64,000 nucleotides of DNA, from IMG/VR virus record IMGVR_UViG_3300020187_002434, positions 1-64,000 of that record; one strand, written 5' to 3'. Shown piece after piece: positions 9,004 to 18,137 of the stretch. Numbering within the stretch: position 1 is the stretch's first letter; each line of letters starts with the position of its first letter. Source of the DNA: a virus. The position numbers were made by a program, and so were the translations under genes. The notes beneath the pieces were generated by a model. That model saw nothing but the letters and a program-made list of their open reading frames with translations. It was not told the origin of the DNA and did no database searches.

Positions 9004-10865
9004 TGATTACAATAGGGTTTAGTACAAGGGAGGTCGATAATAAGTTCATAGAACATATTAAGAAGACTTGTGGTCCAAAAAATATTGAAGTTATACCTTT
9101 TGAAAATAAAGGTTCTCATTCTTTAACTGAAGCTTATAATATATTACTTGAGAAAGCAAGTAATAATATTGTGGTACTATGTCATGATGATATATATTTT
9201 GATAAAAAGGGTTGGGGTTCTAAAATATTAAACCATTTTAAAAAAAACCCTGACTATGGAATATTAGGTGTTGCCGGCTCAACTATTTTTCCTTCGTCCG
9301 CTAGATGGTGGGAAGATACTAGTAAAATGAGAGGGATTGTTAATCACGAACACAATGGTAAAAAATGGGAGTCAAAGTACTCAAATAGTAGAGGTAATAA
9401 GATTGACGAGGTTGTGGTGGCAGATGGTGTTTTTTTGTCAGTAAATAAAAACAGATTAAAAAAAACTTTTAATGAAGATATAAAAGGATTTCATTTTTAC
9501 GATGTAAGTTTTACTTTCGAAAATTATATAGACGGAACCAAAATAGGGATTATGTATGATGTTAGAATTACCCACAAATCAATAGGTCAAACTAATCAAG
9601 AGTGGGAAGATAATAGAATTAAAATCTCAAATTTATATAGTGAGTTTTTACCTAAAAAAATACTAAAAGATAAAAACAGTATATTAAAAATACTTTTATT
9701 AGTTAAAAAATATATTAAGGAAAATTACAATTCACTTAATACTCATGAACTAACTATTGTATCTGAATCTGTCGAGTATAGTAAAAATATTTTTGAAATT
9801 AGTACGATTCCGAGTACATTTTTAGGTGATGGTATTACACAAATAGGGGTAAATAAAACTGTTTCAGTAAAAAATAGGTTATATAAAACAAAACAAGTAG
9901 ATTATGATTTAATAATTTCAGATTCCGAATTACTTTCTAATAAAATTAAGTACATTTATCCTAACACAAAACATATTTTTATAGGTGAAAAAAAAGAAAT
10001 TCATAGTTCGGTTGAATTTATAAAGAATCTTAATTATGAAGATATTCATTTATTATCTAATAATAACATATCAAAACCTAAAGTTAAGGTATTGACGGGG
10101 TTCTCAAACCAAGGAGGGTCTACATTTGCCATTTCAAGACTAGTTAATTATTTTAATAAAAATGATATACCCTCGACTATGTATGGACCACATGATTATC
10201 ATTTAAACTTATGTAATTCTGACTTAAGTGAAAATTTATCATTAAATACAGAAGACATTCTAATTACACATTTCATAAATTTAAAAGAAAGACCTAACGT
10301 AAAAAAAGTAATTTTATTTTGCCATGAAAAAAATCTTTTTGAAGTGTCAAAAATGAAACCTTACTGGGATGAAGTAGTGTTCCTTAATAATAAACACAAG
10401 AATTATCATTCAGGATACGATGGAAAATACACCATAATACCTAACTTTAAAGAGTTTTTTGAGGTCAGTAAAACTAAGGATAGTATAAACACTGCAGGTA
10501 TTATTGGGTCTATAGATATTAATAAACAAACCCATAAATCTATTGAAAGGGCTTTAAATGATGGATACCAAAAGGTTATACTTTTTGGTACTGTAACTGA
10601 TATAAAATATTATCAAGATTATGTCAGTCCTTTAATTGATGGTAAAAATGTTATAGAATATGGTTTTACTGATGATAAAGAAAAAATATATTCTATGGTT
10701 AATGCTGTTTATCAGTCTTCTTTAAGTGAAGTCGCATCTTTAGTAAAAGAAGAGTGTGAGATGACTGGTACAAAATTTAATGGTAACTCTCACATAGACA
10801 ATGATACTGAATCATTGTCGGATGAAGAAATATTTAAAAAATGGAAAAATTTATTAAAATTGTAA
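9003..10865 (+). CDS. Two-domain glycosyltransferase (GT2-like plus C-terminal GT-B-like half)
   Basis: Residues 1-~215 resemble a family-2 type transferase: an initial strand MITIGFSTRE, the acidic donor/metal site VVLCHDDIYFD, a GVAGST segment and DGVFLSVNK, ending with an acidic-aromatic FHFYDVSFTFENY. Residues ~360-600 look like a separate transferase half (GFSNQGGSTFAISRLVNYF and later GIIGSIDINKQTHKSIERAL). A single 620-residue enzyme with two transferase units could add two sugars in succession. No membrane segment is seen. The substrate is unknown. Confidence 0.65.
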   Translation: MITIGFSTREVDNKFIEHIKKTCGPKNIEVIPFENKGSHSLTEAYNILLEKASNNIVVLCHDDIYFDKKGWGSKILNHFKKNPDYGILGVAGSTIFPSSARWWEDTSKMRGIVNHEHNGKKWESKYSNSRGNKIDEVVVADGVFLSVNKNRLKKTFNEDIKGFHFYDVSFTFENYIDGTKIGIMYDVRITHKSIGQTNQEWEDNRIKISNLYSEFLPKKILKDKNSILKILLLVKKYIKENYNSLNTHELTIVSESVEYSKNIFEISTIPSTFLGDGITQIGVNKTVSVKNRLYKTKQVDYDLIISDSELLSNKIKYIYPNTKHIFIGEKKEIHSSVEFIKNLNYEDIHLLSNNNISKPKVKVLTGFSNQGGSTFAISRLVNYFNKNDIPSTMYGPHDYHLNLCNSDLSENLSLNTEDILITHFINLKERPNVKKVILFCHEKNLFEVSKMKPYWDEVVFLNNKHKNYHSGYDGKYTIIPNFKEFFEVSKTKDSINTAGIIGSIDINKQTHKSIERALNDGYQKVILFGTVTDIKYYQDYVSPLIDGKNVIEYGFTDDKEKIYSMVNAVYQSSLSEVASLVKEECEMTGTKFNGNSHIDNDTESLSDEEIFKKWKNLLKL

Positions 10866-10866
10866 G

Positions 10867-11580
10867 ATGATAATATTAACTACTCTTTTTAACGCTGAAA
10901 AATACATCGAAAGATGTTTGTACTCAATAATGAGTCAAACATTTAAAGACTTTAGATGTTATATAACTGATGATATGTCTACAGATAAAAGTGTGGATAT
11001 AGTTAAAAAAATTATAAAGGACGACGACAGATTTATTTTAATAGAAAATAAAGAAAAATTTTATCAACCAGGAAATTACGACCAAGTAATTAGAAGTAAT
11101 CCATTAATTAATGATGATGACGTTTGCGTTGAGGTAGATGGGGATGACTGGTTACCTGATTCAAAAACACTACATAGAATTAACAACGTTTATCTCGATA
11201 AAGATGTTTGGATAGCAAATGGTAAATTTAGGTATTCTTCAGGTGCAAATGGTTTTGCACAAAAACAAACTAATTTTGACTCTCTAAGGAAACATAGATT
11301 TACTGCATCACATATTAGAACTTGGAGGGCTTTCCTTTGGAGAAATATCGACATATCTGATTTAAAGGATGAAAATGGAGTATATTGGAAAATGACCGGT
11401 GATTTATCATTTATGTTTCCTATGCTTGAAATGTCAGGGGAAAAACATTATGTCTTTATGGAAGACATAAATTACGTTTATAACGAACAAAACCCAATTA
11501 ATGACCACAAAGTAGATTTGTCATTAGTAAATGAAATTGCCTTAAAAATAAGAAATAAAAAAAAATATAAAAAAATATAA
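10867..11580 (+). CDS. Family-2 glycosyltransferase
   Basis: This 237-residue GT-A enzyme has the typical opening TTLFNAEKYIERCLYSIMSQ, a TDDMSTDKSVDI nucleotide-binding segment, and the D-x-D-like EVDGDDW metal site. It lacks any membrane anchor, so it acts in the cytoplasm on a carrier or a protein. It lies one base after the preceding transferase and two bases before the aminotransferase-like gene, in one transcription unit. Confidence 0.85.
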   Translation: MIILTTLFNAEKYIERCLYSIMSQTFKDFRCYITDDMSTDKSVDIVKKIIKDDDRFILIENKEKFYQPGNYDQVIRSNPLINDDDVCVEVDGDDWLPDSKTLHRINNVYLDKDVWIANGKFRYSSGANGFAQKQTNFDSLRKHRFTASHIRTWRAFLWRNIDISDLKDENGVYWKMTGDLSFMFPMLEMSGEKHYVFMEDINYVYNEQNPINDHKVDLSLVNEIALKIRNKKKYKKI

Positions 11581-11582
11581 AA

Positions 11583-12728
11583 ATGAAAAAAGTTTGGTAT
11601 GCCCCCTATAAGTTTGAGTCCTATGGTGAAGAGGAAATAAAAGCAGTAGAAGAATCACTTAGAAGTGGGTGGTTAGGAGGTCAAGGACCTAAATCTATCG
11701 AGTTTGAAAAAGCGATTGCAAAGCGTTTTGGTAAGAAGTTTGGTGTTTTTGTTAATTCAGGCTCTTCCGCCTGTTTATTGGCTTTGGCGGCGTTAGACCT
11801 TTTAAAAGGGTCTAAAGTAATTACACCGGCTTGTACCTTTTCAACAACTTTAGCCCCAATAATACAGTTAGGATATGAACCTGTGTTTGTTGATGTGGGT
11901 TTGAATGACTACGTGGCACATGTTGAAGATATTATTAACGTGGTAACACCTGAGGTTAAGGCGATTATGTTACCTAACCTAATAGGTAATAAACCAAATT
12001 GGAAGTTACTCAAGGAGCAGTTAAAGTTAATTGGTAGAGAAGATATTTACTTGATTGAGGATTCGGCGGACACCTTAACTGAAACCCTTGAAACTGATGT
12101 TGCGACAACTAGTTTTTATGCGTCTCACGTTATAACTGCAGGTGGTGTTGGCGGAATGGTAATGTTTAACGATGAAAAGCACGTTACTAAATGTTTACAG
12201 TACCGTGATTGGGGTAGATTAGGTAATGACTCTGAAATAATGGACGATAGATTTACTCATGAAGTTGACGGTATACCTTATGACCACAAATTTTTATACA
12301 GTGTATTAGGTTACCATATGAAATGTAGTGAAATGAATGCCGCTTTTGGTTTAGTTCAGTTGGAAAGGTTTAAAAAGTTTTCACAGATACGAAGAGATAA
12401 TTTTGAACGATATATAGAAAACTTACAAGGTATTGGAGATTTGATTTTACCTGATGATTCAATTGAACCTAATTGGTTGGCGATACCGTTACAAACTGAA
12501 AAAAGGTTTGAGTTATTAACATTTTTAGAAAATAGTAATATTCAAACTAGAGTTACCTTTGCGGGTAATGTTACAAGACACCCTGTCTATAGAGAATACT
12601 TACAGGATTTTGAAAATTCTGATTTAATCATGAAGAACGGTTTTTTGTTAGGAGCTCATCATGGGATGAACATAGAAGACGTTGATTATGTTTGTGACAA
12701 AATAAAAGAATTTTTTAGTGAGTCATGA
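11583..12728 (+). CDS. DegT/DnrJ/EryC1/StrS-fold PLP enzyme with His in place of the catalytic Lys (predicted sugar 3-dehydratase)
   Basis: The 381-residue protein has the full DegT/StrS layout: SGWLGGQGPKSIEFE, NSGSSACLLAL (phosphate-binding), TPACTFSTT, LIEDSADT with the pyridine-binding Asp160, and TSFYASHVITAGGVGGM. At the last site aminotransferases have the Schiff-base lysine; here it is His182. The same Lys-to-His change defines the PLP-dependent 3-dehydratases ColD and RfbH/E1, which remove the 3-hydroxyl of 4-keto-6-deoxy sugars. E1's iron-sulfur cysteines are not evident, so a ColD-like mechanism is the better guess. It overlaps an RmlD-like reductase, which fits a two-step dideoxysugar route. 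Aminotransfer is unlikely without the lysine. Confidence 0.75.
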   Translation: MKKVWYAPYKFESYGEEEIKAVEESLRSGWLGGQGPKSIEFEKAIAKRFGKKFGVFVNSGSSACLLALAALDLLKGSKVITPACTFSTTLAPIIQLGYEPVFVDVGLNDYVAHVEDIINVVTPEVKAIMLPNLIGNKPNWKLLKEQLKLIGREDIYLIEDSADTLTETLETDVATTSFYASHVITAGGVGGMVMFNDEKHVTKCLQYRDWGRLGNDSEIMDDRFTHEVDGIPYDHKFLYSVLGYHMKCSEMNAAFGLVQLERFKKFSQIRRDNFERYIENLQGIGDLILPDDSIEPNWLAIPLQTEKRFELLTFLENSNIQTRVTFAGNVTRHPVYREYLQDFENSDLIMKNGFLLGAHHGMNIEDVDYVCDKIKEFFSES

Positions 12729-13402
12729 AACCTTTAGTTTTAGGTAACGGTCTTTTAGGTTCTGAAATTATAAAATTAACGGGATGGGACTTTGTTTCTA
12801 GGAAGTCTCATAATTTTAATATTGAAAATTTTGAGTCTTATATTGATTCACAATATGATACGATTATAAATTGTGTGGCAAATACAGATACCTACTCAAA
12901 AGATAAAGATTCTCATTGGGATGTTAATGTAAAATTTGTTGATAAGTTAATTGATTATTGTAACAGTAATGATGTAAAATTAGTTCATCTGTCTAGCGAT
13001 TATCTTTATACGGGGTCAGAAGTTAACGCTTCAGAGGAAAGTGTTCCTGTTCATTGTGACACTTGGTATGGATATACTAAATTAGTTTCAGACGCTTTAG
13101 TTCAGTTAAGGTGTAAAAATCATTTATTAATTAGGTGTACTCATAAACCAACACCATTTCCATATGATAATGCTTGGGTTGACCAAGTTGGTAACTTTGA
13201 TTATGTCGATATAATTTCTAATTTAATTATAAAATTAATTAAAAAGAATTTATCGGGACTCTATAATGTGGGGACTGAAACTAAAACTATGTTTGAACTG
13301 GCGTCAAAAACAAAGACGGTAAATAAATCATTTGCTCCTGTAAATGCACCTAAAAATACGTCTATGAATATTAAAAAATTATTAACAGACTTAAATGAAT
13401 AA
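12725..13402 (+). CDS. RmlD-like short-chain dehydrogenase (NDP-4-keto-sugar reductase)
   Basis: This 225-residue extended-SDR protein has a Gly-rich GNGLLG NAD(P) site at the N-terminus, VHLSSDYLYTG with the active-site Ser, and a Y-x3-K pair in WYGYTKLVSD. The pattern fits dTDP-4-dehydrorhamnose reductase relatives, though it is ~60 residues shorter than RmlD. It overlaps the predicted 3-dehydratase by four bases and probably reduces or epimerises that enzyme's keto-sugar product. The exact nucleotide sugar is not known. Confidence 0.75.
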   Translation: MKPLVLGNGLLGSEIIKLTGWDFVSRKSHNFNIENFESYIDSQYDTIINCVANTDTYSKDKDSHWDVNVKFVDKLIDYCNSNDVKLVHLSSDYLYTGSEVNASEESVPVHCDTWYGYTKLVSDALVQLRCKNHLLIRCTHKPTPFPYDNAWVDQVGNFDYVDIISNLIIKLIKKNLSGLYNVGTETKTMFELASKTKTVNKSFAPVNAPKNTSMNIKKLLTDLNE

Positions 13403-14093
13403 TCCATTTTTTTCAGTTGCAATACCAACTTACGGATATGACGGTAAGGGTTCTGATTTTTTAAATTTTAGTTTATCTAAATTAAGTAGTCAGACTTTTA
13501 AGGATTTCGAGGTTGTTATATCTGACCATAGTAGTGATGACACGATAAAAGAAGTGTGTGAGAGATGGTCGAATAAGTTAAATATAAATCATACTTTTAA
13601 TTCAAAAGGTCGAGGTATTATCTCACCTAACATTAATGAGGCGTTAAAAAAGTGTGAAGGGAGATGGATAAAGATATTATTTCAAGATGATTTTTTATTT
13701 GATGAATACTCGTTAGAAAAACAAAAAAAATTCATAGAAGACAAGGATAACTTAGTATGGTTTTTTTCAAAATTTTACCACAGTAATGACGGTAAATCGT
13801 TTTATAGATTATATACACCGAAGTGGAATAATACTGTTTGGGTTGGAAATAATACTTTAGGTTGTCCTAGTGGACTTACGATAAAAAATAAAGATATTTT
13901 ATTTTTTGATGAAAATCTTAATTGGTTAATGGATTGTGATTACTATCAGAGTATGTTCATTAAATACGGCGAACCTGAGGTATTAGATGAGATAACCGTT
14001 GTAAATAGAACATGGGGGAATCGCCTTACTGATACCATATCTCAACAAATAAAGGATGAGGAATTTGTTTTAGTTAAGAAAAAATATGCTTGA
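13395..14093 (+). CDS. Family-2 glycosyltransferase
   Basis: This 232-residue GT-A enzyme has the opening FFSVAIPTYGYDGKG, SDHSSDDTIKEVCE, a possible metal site at ILFQDDFLFDE, and an acceptor-region acid in NWLMDCDYY. It overlaps both neighbours by eight bases and is therefore translationally coupled. It has no transmembrane anchor. Donor and acceptor are unknown. Confidence 0.82.
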   Translation: MNNPFFSVAIPTYGYDGKGSDFLNFSLSKLSSQTFKDFEVVISDHSSDDTIKEVCERWSNKLNINHTFNSKGRGIISPNINEALKKCEGRWIKILFQDDFLFDEYSLEKQKKFIEDKDNLVWFFSKFYHSNDGKSFYRLYTPKWNNTVWVGNNTLGCPSGLTIKNKDILFFDENLNWLMDCDYYQSMFIKYGEPEVLDEITVVNRTWGNRLTDTISQQIKDEEFVLVKKKYA

Positions 14094-14745
14094 TTTAAAT
14101 AATATAACTTTAGTTGCCCTAACAAGTGTTAGGTTAGAACAAACCATAAAGGCGTTACAACACAGTTCTTTAAAAATTAACTTCGGTGACATAAAATTAT
14201 TAAGCGATATTAAACCTGATAATTTACCTGATAATATAACACATGAGTATGTACCTAAATGTAATAATATAGATGAGTGGAATTATCATATAATTTATAC
14301 TTTACCAAAATATATAGAAACCGACTATATCATTTTAATACACGATAATGGGTTTATTGTAAATCCTGAAGTGTGGACTGATGAATTTTTAAAATATGAT
14401 TATATCGGGGCGCCATGGCCATTACCTAAAGATGATTTTTCATATAGAGATATAAATGGAGAAGTTATTAGACAAGGAAATAGTGTATCTCTAAGAAGTA
14501 AAAAATTATTAGATGTTGCGAACAAATTAGATTTAGAATGGAAAGCCTTTCATGGTTTTACAAATGAAGACGGATTTATATGTGTTAATTATCGTCATGA
14601 ATATATAAATGAAGGTTGTGTTTTTGCACCTATCGATATATCCTGTTTATTTTCTAAAGAAACTGAGTTACCTGAAAATCGCGGAATTAATACGTTTGCC
14701 TTTCACAACTATAATGGAGAAAACAGAAAATACCCTAAATTTTAA
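14086..14745 (+). CDS. DUF5672-type glycosyltransferase-like protein
   Basis: This 219-residue protein matches the pattern of DUF5672 proteins of sugar clusters. It has LVALTSVRLEQTIKALQHS at the start, YIILIHDNGFIVNPE, YIGAPWPL, NSVSLRSKKLL, a NEDGFIC acidic site and a final FAFHNYNG. The family is thought to be GT-A-like; the acidic IHDNGF could hold the metal. It overlaps the previous transferase gene. It is followed by a short damaged reading frame rather than an intact gene. Confidence 0.7.
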   Translation: MLDLNNITLVALTSVRLEQTIKALQHSSLKINFGDIKLLSDIKPDNLPDNITHEYVPKCNNIDEWNYHIIYTLPKYIETDYIILIHDNGFIVNPEVWTDEFLKYDYIGAPWPLPKDDFSYRDINGEVIRQGNSVSLRSKKLLDVANKLDLEWKAFHGFTNEDGFICVNYRHEYINEGCVFAPIDISCLFSKETELPENRGINTFAFHNYNGENRKYPKF

Positions 14746-14749
14746 AATA

Positions 14750-14939
14750 ATGAAAGATAATAACTACAGGGGCTAAATTAATAATCACCGATTTTAATCA
14801 TTTACCCGAAAACCCCAAAGATTTTTGGACGGATGAATATACCGATAACTATATAGTATATGATAAGGCACATAGATTTAATGAAACTAATAAAATAGTC
14901 CATAAAGAAAATTTAGGGTCAAATATATATGATAAATGA
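14750..14939 (+). pseudogene. Frameshifted short gene remnant
   Basis: An ATG at 14750 opens only eight codons before a stop. If one A is removed from the run right after it, the frame reads MKIITTGAKLIITDFN onward and stays open for 62 codons to a TGA at 14937, which overlaps the next gene's ATG (ATGA) exactly as intact genes here do. That arrangement suggests a once-functional small gene with a single-base insertion, a sequencing error in the A run, or a degraded N-terminal piece of a transferase. No family is recognised. Confidence 0.5.
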
Positions 14940-15616
14940 GTACTAAAGAAATTGTAATAGCGGCTTACGATAAAGAATTAGATTGGATAACCCAATTTGA
15001 TTCTGATATTAAACAAACAATATACAGAAAAGGTATTGAAACTGATAATGAAAATGAAATATTTATTGAGAATAATATGGGTAGATGTGTACATTCATTT
15101 TTTTATCACATTTATAAAAATTATGATAATTTATCAGACATAACGTTCTTTGTACAAGATTATCCATTTGACCACTGGGAAGATTTAATTGAAGTAATTA
15201 ATAATGAAACTTGGGTTGATAGGTGTGCTTTAGAAATCGAGGGTTATTATGGTTTCCATTGGAATTCTATAAAAGTTCCATCACCAAAAGGGGGTATTAT
15301 GCACTCCCTTAAACCAACAACACATCATGGTAATGGTAACATTATTAGTTGTAACTCAAATGGTAGCCCACAAGACCGAAACCCATTAATAAATGTTGAT
15401 AAATATTGGGAATTATTATTTGAAGGGATACCACCACCTATATATGAATTCATACCAGGTGGACATTTCGGCATAACAAAAGAATATACCCATCTAAGGT
15501 CTCGTGAATTTTATGGTAAAATATGTAATTTATTAACTGAAGATATATGGGCACCATGGATGATAGAACGTTTAGAGTGTTACATATTCAACCCAAAATA
15601 TAAAACAAAATTATGA
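14936..15616 (+). CDS. DUF3431-family protein (sugar-cluster type)
   Basis: This 226-residue protein matches the DUF3431 pattern: IVIAAYDKELDWI near the start, IFIENNMGRCVHSFFYHIYKNYDNL, TFFVQDYPFDH, and a C-terminal FIPGGHFGITKEY segment. Members occur in glycan loci of bacteria and fungi and are probably transferases, but no activity is established to my knowledge. The ATG overlaps the end of the frameshifted remnant, and the stop overlaps the next start. Confidence 0.7.
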   Translation: MSTKEIVIAAYDKELDWITQFDSDIKQTIYRKGIETDNENEIFIENNMGRCVHSFFYHIYKNYDNLSDITFFVQDYPFDHWEDLIEVINNETWVDRCALEIEGYYGFHWNSIKVPSPKGGIMHSLKPTTHHGNGNIISCNSNGSPQDRNPLINVDKYWELLFEGIPPPIYEFIPGGHFGITKEYTHLRSREFYGKICNLLTEDIWAPWMIERLECYIFNPKYKTKL

Positions 15617-16536
15617 TAACGACAAATTTAACTGGAAATCTAGGGAACCACATGTGGCAATATGCGGTATGTAGAACAATAGCTGAGAAACTAGGGTATG
15701 AGTGGGGTATAAACCCATCGCCAAGTCATGATTACTTTAAAGGGCAATCACAAATGACATTTATGAATGTTGATTTTGGTAAACCTGTAGAAGGTATTAT
15801 ACATGAATATCATGAATCTTGGAAAGAAATATCTCACGTAGATAAAGTTAATATAACAATGTTAAATCCCTCATTATATGAGATACAAGATAATACTATA
15901 TTAGTCGGAGATAAGAGTATTAACCCAGGAGCGATAGGTGGTATATATCAGTCAGAAGAATATATAATTAATAGAAAGTCAGATATTAGAGAATGGTTTA
16001 AGATTAAAAACGAGTCAAAAAAAAATTATGATAAAATATTATCTGATAAGGGTATTGTTCTTGATGAAAATCTTTGTGTTATTAATTTCAGAGGTGGGGA
16101 GTATAGGTCGATACCAAATGTATTATTAAGAAGGGAATATTGGAGGGATTCAATTAACCACATGTTAATAATAAACCCTAATATGAAATTTGTGATTATA
16201 ACAGATGACCCAAACACCGCAAATAAGTTTATGCCCTTTCCAATCGAATCAATTCATGTTGATGTTGGATTTGATTTTTACGTTGTCAATCAAGCTAAAT
16301 GGAATATAATATCCAATTCAACATTTGGTTGGTGGGCAGCATGGCTTAATGACAAAACAAATAAAATAATAGCTCCTAAGTATTGGGCTAGACATAATGT
16401 TAGTGATGGGTATTGGGCCACAGGAGATTCGTACACCATAGGGTTTACATATATGGATAGGGAAGGAAATTTATATGATTATGAAACTTGTAAAAAAGAG
16501 GCAGAAATTTACTATAAACAAAAAAATATAATTTAA
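15613..16536 (+). CDS. GT11-like fucosyltransferase family protein
   Basis: This 307-residue protein is a diverged member of family 11 (alpha-1,2-fucosyltransferase type). The family signatures are recognisable but altered: GNLGNHMWQYAVCRT (for GGLGNQMFQ), NFRGGEYRS (for HIRRGDY) and SNSTFGWWAAWLND (for SNSSFSWWGAWL). The GDP-sugar-binding Arg-Gly pair is kept. With a second, more canonical family member at 18134 it points to a fucose-like (or colitose-like) sugar in the product. Four-base overlap with the previous gene. Confidence 0.8.
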   Translation: MITTNLTGNLGNHMWQYAVCRTIAEKLGYEWGINPSPSHDYFKGQSQMTFMNVDFGKPVEGIIHEYHESWKEISHVDKVNITMLNPSLYEIQDNTILVGDKSINPGAIGGIYQSEEYIINRKSDIREWFKIKNESKKNYDKILSDKGIVLDENLCVINFRGGEYRSIPNVLLRREYWRDSINHMLIINPNMKFVIITDDPNTANKFMPFPIESIHVDVGFDFYVVNQAKWNIISNSTFGWWAAWLNDKTNKIIAPKYWARHNVSDGYWATGDSYTIGFTYMDREGNLYDYETCKKEAEIYYKQKNII

Positions 16537-16537
16537 T

Positions 16538-17275
16538 ATGAGTTATACAGAGATACCAAACGAGGAGTTAGAAATTTTTAAAAGATTAAGTAATAAATTC
16601 AAAGTTGTTTTTGATGTAGGTTGCAGAGATGATATTGATTATTTTAAGATTAATGATTTATGTGAATATCACTTATTTGAACCAAATACAATAGCGATAA
16701 ATTCTTTAAATGAAAAATTAGGTAAGTTAGAAAATCATAATATAAAATTAAATGAATTTGGTTTATCTGATACAACACAAGATAATTGTGTTTATTATAA
16801 AAACGTTGAATCTTTTACGATAAATCCATTTGCTAGAACAATAGATTCTGGTGATAGATTCTCTTTAAAAAAATTAGATGATTATATCTCAGAAAATAAT
16901 ATTGAAAAAATTGACTTTATAAAAATAGATGTTGAAGGGTTGGATTATAAAGTTATTTTAGGTGGTTTAGAGGCTATTAAAAATAAAAATATTGTGTCAT
17001 TCATTCAAATAGAATATAATGGTGGCGTTAAACAATACGTTGATTTGCTTGATAATTTTGAGTTTTATTGGATGATGGAACCAAGATTATTATCAGCTGT
17101 TAATAATATGGGTAATAAAAATGATTTTAACAAATCATTAATTAGACTTGATATTGACATAATTAATTTTATTGATAATACCGTATCCCCAACTGGTAAT
17201 GGTGGTAATATTTTTGGTGTTAATAAAAAAAATGTTGACTTTGATGTTGATAAAATAATATTTAAAATAATTTAA
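16538..17275 (+). CDS. FkbM-family methyltransferase
   Basis: This 245-residue SAM-dependent methyltransferase has the binding motif VVFDVGCRDD, an acidic HLFEPNT that would bind the ribose, and IDFIKIDVEGLDYKVILGG, the FkbM hallmark. Such enzymes often O-methylate sugars in surface glycans. The C-terminus ends with an Asn/Gly-rich loop (SPTGNGGNIFGV). It lies two bases from each neighbour and would act on a sugar made by this block. Confidence 0.85.
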   Translation: MSYTEIPNEELEIFKRLSNKFKVVFDVGCRDDIDYFKINDLCEYHLFEPNTIAINSLNEKLGKLENHNIKLNEFGLSDTTQDNCVYYKNVESFTINPFARTIDSGDRFSLKKLDDYISENNIEKIDFIKIDVEGLDYKVILGGLEAIKNKNIVSFIQIEYNGGVKQYVDLLDNFEFYWMMEPRLLSAVNNMGNKNDFNKSLIRLDIDIINFIDNTVSPTGNGGNIFGVNKKNVDFDVDKIIFKII

Positions 17276-17276
17276 T

Positions 17277-18137
17277 ATGCGAAAAATTTATGATTGTTTT
17301 AATTTTTTTAATGAATTAGATTTATTAGAAATAAGGTTAAATACACTATATGATATAGTTGATTATTTCGTAATCATCGAATCAAACTTAACTCACTCTG
17401 GTGAGGTTAAACCATTTTATTATGAGGATAATAAAAGTAGATTTGAAAAATTTTCAGATAAAATTATACATTATAAGGTGTTAGATACTCCAGAACAATT
17501 TAATAATTTACATAATGGTGATGATGAAATACTAAATCAAATCTATCATTATATAAATAAACAAACTAATAGGTTTAATAGAAACACACAGCCCGATTAT
17601 GGTAGAGACTTCTTTCAAAAGGAATGTGTTAGAAGACCCTTAACAAATTGTTCTGATGATGATATAATTATTATTTCTGACTTGGATGAAATACCGAACC
17701 CTAAAATACTAAGTAATGTACACGAATTAAATCTATCTGAAAATATATATCGGTTAAATCAAAATATGTATTGTTATTATTTAAATGTGTTTAAGGAGAA
17801 AAATTGGTTTGGTAGTAGAATTCTTAATTATGGTAAACTTAAAAATCTATCAATAAATGAGGTTAGAGGTGATAATACACTTAGTGTTGAATTACCAAAT
17901 GGTGGTTGGCACTTCAGTTTTATGGGAGGAAAAGAAATGGTAAAAAAGAAAATAACATCTTATTCTGCACGAGATTTAGGAGGTAGACATGTTTTAAACT
18001 CTATTGAATCAAATATGGACAAGAATATTGACCCCTTTTTTAGGGGTAGTCTTAATGTTGTTGAAATTGATGATACTTACCCTAAGTATTTGATTAATAA
18101 CCTTAAAAGGTATGGTCACCTCATAAAAAAAATATGA
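17277..18137 (+). CDS. Family-17 glycosyltransferase-like protein
   Basis: This 286-residue protein fits family 17 (beta-1,4-N-acetylglucosaminyltransferase type): IYDCFNFFNELDLLEIRL, VDYFVIIESNLTHSG, IIHYKVLD, a FFQKECVRRPL helix, IIIISDLDEIPNP with the D-x-D metal site, and NGGWHFSFMGG. These features run in the family order. Bacterial and viral members are found in glycan clusters. The next gene overlaps by four bases. Confidence 0.82.
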   Translation: MRKIYDCFNFFNELDLLEIRLNTLYDIVDYFVIIESNLTHSGEVKPFYYEDNKSRFEKFSDKIIHYKVLDTPEQFNNLHNGDDEILNQIYHYINKQTNRFNRNTQPDYGRDFFQKECVRRPLTNCSDDDIIIISDLDEIPNPKILSNVHELNLSENIYRLNQNMYCYYLNVFKEKNWFGSRILNYGKLKNLSINEVRGDNTLSVELPNGGWHFSFMGGKEMVKKKITSYSARDLGGRHVLNSIESNMDKNIDPFFRGSLNVVEIDDTYPKYLINNLKRYGHLIKKI

